Origin: Parachlorella kessleri
Taxonomy: Eukaryota; Chlorophyta; Trebouxiophyceae; Chlorellales; Chlorellaceae
Assembly (NCBI GenBank): GCA_001598975.1
Contig: BBXU01002108.1
Span: 1 to 34,970, forward strand
DNA: 34,970 bases
Direction: 5' to 3'
Below the pieces are notes generated by a model. It did no database searches. It had not been told where the DNA came from and was given only the letters and a program-made list of their open reading frames with translations. Both the position numbers and the translations under genes were made by a program. Below, piece after piece: positions 12,701 through 21,712 of this stretch (position 1 is the first letter of the stretch; the number at the start of each line of letters is the position of its first letter).

Positions 12701-15700
12701 CACGCCTCTGTCACCGCCATCCGCCCCTTTACAGGCTCTCTGGGATGTCACCGCGACATGCTTTGTGGATTGATGTGCACCCCACTACCCCCTTCTTCAT
12801 GCAGGCACTTCCCTGTCAACAAGGTGGTGTGGCAAGATGTCAAGGGTGCCATGGTCATTCTTGGCACCTATGAGGAGGCGGTAAAGATGATGGGTGACCT
12901 GAACTTCTTGCAAGCCTTGGTCAATTACCCCAAGGAAAATATTAATGATGAGACTGTGGAGCTATTACAGGTTGGTGATGGTATGGCTGGCTGGTACGCT
13001 GCCTGGTGTGCCTGGAAATCGGTGCTGTGAAAATCAAGGTGCTCGCAGCAAATGCGACCGTGCCACCTTAGCGGTACAGAGCTCATACCCCTTGTGAAAG
13101 AGCTGGTGTTTATCAACCTAGCTCATGGCTACGGTTTGCCCCATGCAGCCCTATTTTGCTGCACCTGACTTCAACTATGATTCGGCCAAGAAGGCCAGCG
13201 GCAATGTGGCAGGGCTCTGTAACTGGGCAGAGGCCATGGAACAATATCATGAGATTGCCAAGGTGTGCTTGGAGTTCCTGGGAGGCATGATTCTTTGGTG
13301 CTGAGCATATGAAATCGACGTATACACCCGCCCCAGTATTGCTCTTGGCATTTCTTGGCCATGGCTGTTGAAGCAATTAAGGTGCCAGTTCACCCAAGCT
13401 AGGCTCGCAGTGTGGGAGTAAGCTGGCACCTGGCACCAATGCAGGTTGTGGAGCCTAAGATTGAAAAGCTGCGCGAGTCGGAGGCAGAGCTGAAGGTGGC
13501 AACCAGGGAGCGGCAGCAGGCAGAGGACGAGCTTGCAGTTGTGCAGGGCAAGTTGGACGAGATGCAAGCCAGCTTTGATGCAGCCATGGCCCAAAAGCAG
13601 GTGCGGTTGCTTGGGTGGGGATGTGGCTGACGCTCAGCTAACTTTGTTGGATGTTTGTCTTCTGCCTCACCTATCATGGCCACAGCATGCACCAGTTGTG
13701 TTATCCTAGGATTGACTGCCACGAGAACCTCAAATATCCATGCAGGCCCTCGAGGATGATGCTGCTGCGACGCAAAGCAAGATGGAGGCAGCCAACCATC
13801 TCATCACCGCGTTGGCAGGGGAGGAGGTCCGCTGGACAGAGCAGTCAAAGATGTTTGATGACACCATCAACCGTCTCATCGGAGACTGCGCACTTGCATC
13901 AAGGTGGGATAGTTGGTAATGACCTGTTTTGCTGCTTCCGGGCGGTGCCATGACAGCACGGCGCAGTGGTGCAAGTATTCCCAGTTTTGAACGTCCAGCC
14001 CTGTCACCTGCTGCTTGCACGATTGGCAGGCCACAAGGAGATCTTTTTTAAAACCCTAAAAATAGTCTCAAGAGTAGTTCTAATATGCTCCGCTGCGACT
14101 TCAGCCATAGCCCACAAACCCCTGCCCTCCACTGGCTGCAGCTTTGTGTCATACCTGGGGCCGTTCAACAAAGAGTTCCGTGAGGCGCTTATCTCCAAAG
14201 ACTTCTACGGCACATGCACCAAGCTGTCCATCCCAGTCACCAAAGACCTTGAGGTAGATACATGGGGTATGACAGCGAAGCTGTATATATAGGAAGTATG
14301 ATCATATGCTCTGTCAAGCGCTTACTTCTGCACATTTGCAGCCAGGTCTTATTCATCACCTGCGTATGACGCACGCTCTGCTGCCAAACAGGTCACCAAC
14401 TTTCTGGCCGATGATGCTGAGGTGGGCGAGTGGGGCATAGAAGGCCTGCCTTCGGACGAGCTTTCAATCCAGAACGGCATTTGTGTCACCCGGGCAACAC
14501 GCTACCCTGTCCTGGTCGACCCTCAGGGACAGGTAAATCATGGGATGGGACGTATGTTCTGTCGGCGGTGGAGCTGGCAGGTGGCTATTGGTGATTGCTC
14601 TGCCATACCTGAAACCTCGAGGGTAGCCGTCGTACCAGAGTACAAGATGCTCCTCCGGTGCAACAAGAGCTTACCTCCAACAACTTTTGCTGGCAGGGCC
14701 GCACCTGGATTATCAATCGCGAGTCCAAGAATGGCCTCAAGGTCACTACACTCAATGATCGGCAGTTCCGCAACATCTTAGAGGAGTGCCTGACCTTTGG
14801 CAAGCCACTGCTCATAGAGAACATCGAGGTGAGGAGCCATTGGTGAAGCTTGGGTTGCACCAAGACATCAAATTGTAACGCCAATTGCCTAGAACGACCC
14901 CTGCATTAGAAGTTGACCTAGACCCCTGCACAGGCATTGCTCAATTGCTTTCCTTCATGAGCCTCTGCTGCCAACAGGAGGAGCTGGATCCAGTGTTGGA
15001 CCCTGTGCTTGAGAAGCGTTATATCAAGAAAGGTGCGTGTAGCGTAAGCCTGACTGGCACAAAACGCCAGCCTCCAGCATTCGCTTTGGCTCTACTCTCG
15101 CATAACCCGCTTATGCGGCATGGGCTGCAGGTGCAGTGACATGCCCATCATGATCTGTGAGGTGCAGGCAGGAGCCTTCTAGTGCAGCTGTCAGACAAGG
15201 AGGTGGACGTGGCACCAGAGTTCCGCCTCTACTGCACAACTCGTCTGCCCAACCCCAAATTCTCTCCAGAGCTGTTTGCCAAGGTGCTTGGTGATTGGCT
15301 ATGCCTGCCCCAGTGCTTGTGTGTGTGATCTGCAAGGATCGACTGGAACTCAAGGGTGCACAATAGAAACACAGCAATCGAACCTGCTTATTTGCTATTG
15401 TCCAGGTGACGGTCATTGACTTTACGGTGACGATGGTCGGCTTGGAGGTAAGGTGGCCTTTAACATGTGTTGGTCATCCTGAGTCCTGAGCCACCCTGCT
15501 TGGCTTTGTCTCACACTCAAGCGCCCACAAGGTGGAGCTCCAGTTGCAGGGCTCTGTCTATGGTGCAGGACCAGCTGCTGGGCAAGCTGATATTGAAGGA
15601 GAAGCATGAGCTGGAAGAACGGAGGCAGTTGCTCTTGGAAGAGGTGCGCTGGGTAGCCGATACATATAATCGGGCCGACCTTTGGCCAATATCAGAGGAC

Positions 15701-18700
15701 ATGCCACGCATGGGGTACGGTACAGATGTGGGTAGAACCACTGTGCCATCCAGTTTGTGGCGGTCCGAGCACTCGATTGAGTGCAGTGTTATCATACCTT
15801 TCCCCGCTGTAACCTAGCTACCTGGCCTGCTGCTCTGCTGCAGGTCCAGAGTTATAAGCGGAAGATTAAAGAATTGGAGGACAAGCTGCTGTCATGCCTC
15901 GTTAACTCTGGCAACTTGCTGGAGGATACCGAGTTGATTGACATTCTGGCTAAAACCAAGGAGACGGCACAGGTAGGCAGCGAGGCTACCTCACCCAGCC
16001 CCAACACTATATAGCAAGGCTTTCCTGTTCACTCTCTTGGCCGGCAGTGCGTTGCTGGCATGTCCGCAGAGCTATGTTGCAGCAGGCTGTCAGGGCGGCA
16101 ACTGAGCACCACAAAGCATGCTTATGTAACAGTGTCCTCTATTTGATATGCACAGGAAGTCACTGAGCGCCTGATGACAGCTAGCGAGACACGCCGTAAG
16201 ATCACAGAGGCCTGCGAGGAGTACCGCCCAGTCGCCCACAGGGCCACGCTGCTATATTTCCTCATTGCCGAGTTCAGCCCCGTGAATAGCATGTACCAGG
16301 TGAGTGTAGGCTGAAAGCTTGCCATTTGTTTAGGGAGCAGATCGGTTAAGGTTGACTTGATGGTCTTACCCTGATTAGATCCAAGCAGACTCACTTATGC
16401 TCCTACTCTTGGCTTATGTAATCCTCCCATGTCATGCAGACCTCCCTGGCCCAGTTTAACCAACTGTATGAGTTGGCAATTGATGAGTCTGAGAAGGCTG
16501 TGCTGCCGGCTAAGCGTGTGCACAACATCATCGAGCACATGACCTACGAAATCTACCTGTACATACAGCGTGGCTTGTTTGAGCGGCATAAGCTCATCTT
16601 CGCCCTAATGCTTGCTGCTAAACTCCTGGTAAGTAGCTCTGTCTGACCTGAGGTTACAAGGGTCAAACAGTGAGTGCAAGAGGGTTGGGATGTCAGACCT
16701 CCAGCGCTTGAAGAATGGCTGGTGCAATCTGTCCCTGTGCAAAAATCGTGCTGACTTGCCCAGTGCCTATTGTATCTCCCTCTACAGGTTAGCTCAGGCC
16801 ATATCAAGGGTGAGGAGATGGACGTTTTCCTAAAGATGGGTGGAGCCTTGGATATCAGCACTGTGCGCAAGAAGCCCAAGGTAGGACTTCCTTTTTGCTC
16901 AGCCCGTCACTGTTTCTCGGGTTGCCTGTATATATGACTTCGCTCGCCCGCTTGCGGATGAACCCTGCACCACTGATGCTGCCCTCGTCAAGCTCCTTGC
17001 CATCTCTCACGCATACAGAGGACGCTGTCTGATGGGTGCAGGAATGGATCCCTGATGCCGTCTGGCTCAATGCCATGGCACTTGCCCATCTTGATACCTT
17101 CAAAGATTTGCCAGACTCTATAGTGCGCAGCGACAGCGCCTGGAGGGCCTGGTATGACCAAGAAGCCCCTGAGGCAGTGCCCATTCCCGATTTTGAGACC
17201 CGGCTCACCAAGTTCCAGCGGATGTGTTTGGTCAGGTGCGCCATGGTCATAGATGGGAAGCAGACTACTGTGCAGGAGCAGGACCCGCCCTAGGAGACAA
17301 CTCTGCATGCCTGGGGGCCGCCAACTTGATGTTTCATATCTAGAGATGCCAGCACTTTACTTGTGGCGCCTTTCCATTTGGCAGGGCCTTCCGGGAGGAT
17401 CGTACGCTCATCTCTGCCACACACTTCATCAGCGATGCCTTGGGCCAGCGCTTTGTGGAGTCAGTACCCCTCAACATGGAGCGGGCGTGGGCAGAGAGCA
17501 ATCCTAAATGCCCGCTCATCTGCCTCCTTTCGCCAGGTAAGCATGCTGGCCGGGTGGTGCATGCCAGGCTCAGCGAGAGTAGATTTGGCTGGTGCGAGCG
17601 CAGGAGCATAGGCTCACTTGTACCTGTCGGTTTGGAGAGCGCATATATACTCAACCTGGATTCGGCCATGGCTGCTGTGCCTGCGCCTTGCAGGTTCTGA
17701 CCCAACCAAGCTCATCGAGGAACTGGCAAAGAAGAAGAAAATGAAGACCATGGGCGTCTCGATGGTAAGAAAAGTCTCCTGTTATTGCTGCCCCCCTGCG
17801 CCCTGCTAGGATTCGGAAGTCCTCGCAGCCCAGAAGCAATGACTAAGTCATGTTTTTGCGTGCCTATGCAGGGCCAAGGCCAGGACGTGATAGCTCGCAA
17901 GTACCTGGCAGCTGCCATGGTTGAAGGTCACTGGGTCCTCCTGCAGAACATGCACCTGGGCCTTGCCTACCTTCAGGAGGTGCGCAAGTAGAACGTGGAT
18001 TGAGAGCTTTAAGGACTGCGTGGTGTGACCCCTTCTGCACCTGGCCATCAGCGATTGGAGGCTAGTAGGGCCGGCTGGTGATTGAGCTGTGGCTGCCCAG
18101 CGCTGCAGGTGGAGGAGAAGTTGGTGAAGGGCGGTGAGGAAGCATTCCATGAGAACTTCCGACTCTGGATCACCGCTGAGCCGCACCCAGCATTCCCCAT
18201 CGGCCTGCTGCAAATGGGTATTAAGATTACCAATGAGGCACCCGTGGGCATGAAGGCAGGGCTCAGGGCCTCCTACCAGTGGGTCAACCAGGACATGCTG
18301 GATGCTGTGAACAGGTGCGTGTGTCAGGCGGAGCTGGTTCGATTAGTTGAGCATCTTGAGCATGGGTTCTGATAGGTCTAGACTAAGATATGCTTAATGG
18401 CCAACGGCTTGACACTATGGGATCACTGGTAATTAAGTTTTGCTACCTGCTTCTGCAGGTTTGAGTGGCGGCAGCTGCTCTTCGTGACATGCTACCTGCA
18501 CTCCATCGTGCAAGAAAGGCGCAAGTTTGGGGCCATTGGCTTCAATGTGCCCTATGAGTTCAACCAGAGCGACCTCTCGGCATCCACTCAATTCTTGCAG
18601 GTGGGTTGGAATGCTGAGTAGTTAGAGAACAACCTGTCGGGATGATCCCTCCATCAATCTGCTCCAGGGTTGATGACATGCTGGCACTGTGCTAATTGAG

Positions 18701-21311
18701 CAGCTATCGGGCAGGTTACAGCTTCGGCGCTTCCCACTTGCCTGTGATTCAGCATCGCTCTTCCATGCCGCTGCCCGCAGAACCACATTCTTGATATGGA
18801 TGGGAAAAAGCTCCCACAGCCGGATTACAGCACGATACGGTACATGGTGTCCACCATCCAGTATGGCGGCAGGATCACAGACGACTTTGACAGGGTTCTC
18901 CTGGACACATACGCTGAGAAATTCTACCACCAGGCAAGTTCTGATTGGATGGCCATACAGAGCTGGGGCACGTGCATGGAGTGAACTGCTGGCTGTGTCA
19001 GGCGTGGCGTTGGCGACAGGCTTGCATTCCGCTGCTGTGACTGTGGTACACCTGACAAGTTGCCTGCAGCTGCTGGCGACCTCTACTTGTTAAACCTGCA
19101 GGAGGTGCTGCATAAGAACTACGAGCTCTACCGGGACGAGAAGAGTGGCTTCAGTTACACCATCCCAGATGGCAATGAGATTGAAGTATTCCGCAAGGGG
19201 ATTGAGGAGTTGCCCGCCACAGAAACACCAGAAATCTTTGGCCTGCACTCCAACGCTGACATCACCTTCCGCACCAACCAGGCAAGTTGAGGCAATACCC
19301 TTGTTTTTCAAAGTAGTGCAGTTCAGGGAGTAGGGCAGCCTGTGAGGTAGGAAGCTGCCAGCAACATGTCTTGTGGACTGCGGGAAGAGGTCAAGCTTGG
19401 CCTATGGTAACATTTTATGCTATTGATGGCTGCAGGTCCAGGAGGCTGTGCAGCTTATTTTAGACACACAGCCCAAGGGGGGTCTGGCAGGTGGTGGACT
19501 GTCCCGTGAGGAGGTGGTCGATGGTATCTGTGAGGACTTGCTGAACAAGATACCCAGCATCTTTGAAGGTAGGTGCAGCCTGCTGGCTGGCGGGTATGAC
19601 TAAAGAGGTGCCTTTTGGGGGCTGCGGCATGCCAGCGCGGCCTGTGAAACCTTCAGATGTCGAGAATGTGCCTCAATCAGAAGGGCTCACGGGACTTGCC
19701 TCTTCTACATGGCCCAGGCGAGGAGACCAAGGAGCGCCTGAAGAAGCTGCCTGGAGGAGCAACCACCCCACTCACCATTCACCTGCGGCAGGTAAGTCAT
19801 GAGAGTAGAACCACATTAGCGGGGTGTATCCTGCAGGTGCAAACAAGCTGCAGCAGCAGATAGCATGATAGCTTGCATGTTGTTGCTGCTGCAGGAGATT
19901 GATCGTCTCAACAAGGTCGTTGTCTTGACCCTTTCCACCCTAAAGAACCTTCGGCTGGCCATAGCTGGAACTATCGCCCTCAATGATGAGCTCCTCCAAG
20001 CTTTGGATACCCTGTTCAACGCACGGGTGCCCCAGAAATGGCTCAAGATTAGGCAAGTCTGTGCATCCGTTCATCCCTTGCTTCAGGCTATATAGCATCG
20101 ACTCGCCGTGCATCTTGACTGTACTTGCCAAACTGGACGTGTGATGATCAGTCCTACCTGGTGCGCAGCTGGGAAGCGTCTACGCTGGGCAACTGGTTTG
20201 CGGGACTGCTCCAACGATATGACCAGCTGCAGAAGTGGCTACACAATGGGCGGCCCAAGTCATACTGGTTTGCTGGCTTCTTCAATCCGCAAGGTCAGCT
20301 GTGGAAGATGCCTCCCGTCTGTGGGGTCAAGTGCAGGCATGCCTGTTGCTGAGACACATTATGCTCGAATAGCACACATAGCCCGCATGGGCTCACCTTG
20401 TGGCACACACCTGTACATGCAGGCTTCCTTACGGCTGTGAAACAGGAGGTGACTCGCAGACATGCTGGCGAGAAGTGGAGCCTAGGTGGGTGAGAACATG
20501 TAATATGTGTAAGTCATGGGTTAATATCATGCTGCCTGCCTCGTTTGTTGCTTGTGGATTTGGTGCTCGCTACCAGAGAAACATGCAGTAACTTCATTCA
20601 TGATGGCAACAGATTTGATGACTGCCCCATGCTAGTGTCGCTGATAGGGTTGCTTACCTGAGATGCTGATTGCCTCGCTGATTTCTGCAGATGATGTGGT
20701 TATGATCTCGGAGGTTACTAAGATGGAGGAGTCATCAGTGCGCGAGGCACCTCAAGAGGGTGTCTATGTCCATGGGCTCTACCTGGACGGGTGGGTTGGA
20801 GCAGTCATGCCTGCAACAGTGGTAAATTTGCTCCCGCAAGGAAGCTCAGTTGTCAGCTCTGTTGGTTACAGGTGCGCTTGGAGCAACAAGGAGTCAAAGA
20901 TGATTGACTCCGAGCCCAAGAAGCTCTACCATCCACTACCGGTGAGTGGGGGTTGCCAGAGTTAGCATACACCTTTCCCTGTCATGATGCCTTGCTTGGT
21001 GTAATATGAATTGGTAACCGTTGTTCTTGGCAGATCTGGGGGTATATTTGGCCTCCTGAAGCTGCCGGGGCGGTGGCAAGGAATGCTCTGATACAGAAAC
21101 ATCATGTCGACTGCTAGTCTCCCTGCAGGTACTTCTTGTGACTGCGGTGCTGGCTAAGGATCGCAAGAAGAGCGGCTTCTTTGAGGCGCCCTGCTACCGG
21201 GTCAAGAAGCGCACAGGGCTCAATTACATTACCAACTTCATGTTGAAAACTGATGAGGATAGGAGCAAGTGGGTCCTGCGCGGTGTAGCGCTCCTGTGCA
21301 GCACTGACTAG
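8..21311 (+). CDS. ODA2: Outer-arm dynein gamma-class heavy chain (ODA2/DNAH5/DNAH8 class), 5'-partial
   Basis: ATP-driven motor subunit of the axonemal outer dynein arm. I assembled 74 exons by homology to dynein heavy chains. Every junction keeps phase, the coding total is 9852 nt, and the frame ends at TAG 21309-21311, giving the C-terminal 3283 residues. Family members are about 4500-4600 residues, so roughly 1200-1300 N-terminal tail residues lie upstream. Visible in order are the linker, AAA1 to AAA4 each with a P-loop ([33 protein letters not shown]), the stalk with microtubule-binding domain, AAA5, AAA6 and the C-terminal domain. Co-linear similarity to DNAH5 (for example [27 protein letters not shown]) favours the gamma class over alpha, beta or inner-arm chains; this is from recall, not a search. 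No frameshift or in-frame stop is needed. Seven introns use GC donors. Bases 1-7 are the end of an upstream intron. Confidence 0.9.
3918..5351 (+). other. Dynein heavy chain: AAA1 (main ATPase site)
   Basis: Exons: 3918-3998, 4146-4294, 4437-4508, 4621-4770, 4953-5026, 5156-5351. The Walker A motif GPAGTGKT is at 4160-4183. Walker B is in GCFDEFNR at the start of the third exon, with both the acidic pair and the arginine intact, so AAA1 should hydrolyse ATP. The stretch [16 protein letters not shown] is the usual AAA1 core. The acceptor before 4146 is the less usual taatgaag. The last exon ends at a GC donor (5352-5353). The domain boundary with AAA2 is approximate. Confidence 0.88.
5484..6983 (+). 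other. Dynein heavy chain: AAA2
   Basis: Exons: 5484-5603, 5817-6060, 6337-6458, 6589-6703, 6833-6983. The P-loop GPAGSGKS is at 5916-5939. The Walker B region reads [12 protein letters not shown], with no glutamate after the aspartate. This is normal for AAA2 of this class and points to nucleotide binding without efficient hydrolysis. The intron 6061-6336 is the longest in the gene and is bounded by a direct repeat (see findings). Confidence 0.85.
7223..9525 (+). other. Dynein heavy chain: AAA3
   Basis: Exons: 7223-7475, 7643-7843, 7972-8109, 8220-8330, 8495-8589, 8728-8896, 9046-9168, 9313-9525. The Walker A motif GGPGTAKT is at 7978-8001, where TAKT is the typical AAA3 form. The Walker B region is [10 protein letters not shown], followed by [25 protein letters not shown] is the conserved AAA3 segment. 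The donor after 8330 is GC (GACCAG then gcaagc). The alignment requires the junction [12 protein letters not shown], so the GC site is well fixed. Confidence 0.85.
9721..11608 (+). other. Dynein heavy chain: AAA4
   Basis: Exons: 9721-9872, 10039-10115, 10267-10457, 10658-10769, 10924-11007, 11170-11288, 11429-11608. The P-loop GVGGSGKQS is at 10335-10361, the signature of dynein AAA4. The Walker B region reads [24 protein letters not shown] and [11 protein letters not shown] are the familiar end of the module. Two donors are GC: 10458-10459 after GACATCAAG and 11289-11290 after GCGCAGCAG. The AAA3/AAA4 boundary (around exon 9721-9872) is approximate. Confidence 0.85.
11807..13903 (+). other. 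Dynein heavy chain: stalk coiled coil and microtubule-binding domain
   Basis: Exons: 11807-11986, 12144-12287, 12446-12627, 12805-12970, 13149-13262, 13445-13600, 13746-13903. [15 protein letters not shown] leads into the ascending helix (repeats rich in E, K, A and Q over 12144-12500). The microtubule-binding tip runs from about 12520 to 13262 ([16 protein letters not shown] ... [23 protein letters not shown]). The descending helix is at 13445-13800, and [11 protein letters not shown] marks the return to the ring. The length of the tip matches the DNAH5 class, with no flap insertion. Confidence 0.85.
14142..15643 (+). other. Dynein heavy chain: AAA5
   Basis: Exons: 14142-14253, 14392-14532, 14697-14828, 14978-15032, 15168-15283, 15406-15447, 15569-15643. 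Recognisable parts are [15 protein letters not shown], the [12 protein letters not shown] segment, [26 protein letters not shown] and [19 protein letters not shown]. There is no P-loop, as expected for AAA5, which is structural. The 42-nt exon 15406-15447 (14 codons) is the smallest in the gene and is fixed by the junction on each side. Confidence 0.82.
15844..18600 (+). other. Dynein heavy chain: AAA5-AAA6 connection and AAA6
   Basis: Exons: 15844-15972, 16156-16299, 16440-16628, 16788-16880, 17042-17235, 17385-17536, 17694-17764, 17872-17979, 18109-18314, 18459-18600. Diagnostic segments are [68 protein letters not shown] and [22 protein letters not shown]6 has no nucleotide-binding motif, as in other dyneins. 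The exact start of AAA6 is not set. Confidence 0.82.
18781..21311 (+). other. Dynein heavy chain: C-terminal domain and stop
   Basis: Exons: 18781-18933, 19102-19281, 19436-19568, 19718-19791, 19895-20052, 20169-20293, 20423-20485, 20691-20790, 20872-20941, 21129-21311. Conserved points are [63 protein letters not shown] and [13 protein letters not shown] before the stop. The donors at 18934, 19282 and 20053 are GC. The intron 20791-20871 (81 nt) is the shortest in the gene. No TGTAA poly(A) signal was found between the stop and 21700, so the 3' end of this transcript is undefined. Confidence 0.85.
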
Positions 21312-21712
21312 TGTGGCTGCTGGTGCTGTCGTTGGGCTGGCCGCTAAACGGTCATGTTCGTATTTGCGGCAGGTAACGCGATCTACGGTACAGTTACCCT
21401 GGATTTGGCAGGCCGGCGTGCAAGGGATGCTCTGTGGGGTGCCTGAGCCAGTAAATCCCTTAATACAATTGTCCGCCTCCGGGCTTGTTTCCGCCAGTAT
21501 TTGCAACTGTTGTATGTGATACTGCCTTCTGAGTATCTTGCTAAGAATACCCTGTCAAAAACAGAGCAGGGGAGAGGAGCGCGTCACAACTCATTTGCCA
21601 TTTGAGTGGCACTCGTGGGCTGCCTTGAAGGGCAGGGCATCTTACAAGCACGACAAAGGTAGTCGAAGCTTCGCGAAGCCAGACCAGAGTTGAAAGGACA
21701 TACCCGCTACAT
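21312..21712. other. Convergent intergenic stretch between dynein and TTC14-like genes
   Basis: About 400 bases between two convergent stop codons. It must hold the 3' UTRs of both genes. I see a TGTAA signal only for the minus-strand gene. No further open frame with family similarity, no repeat and no RNA gene is visible. Confidence 0.6.
21642..21646 (-). terminator. TGTAA poly(A) signal of TTC14-like gene
   Basis: TGTAA on the minus strand (TTACA on the plus strand), about 67 nt after the TAA at 21713-21715. TGTAA is the standard green-algal poly(A) signal, and the spacing suits a short 3' UTR. Confidence 0.5.
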
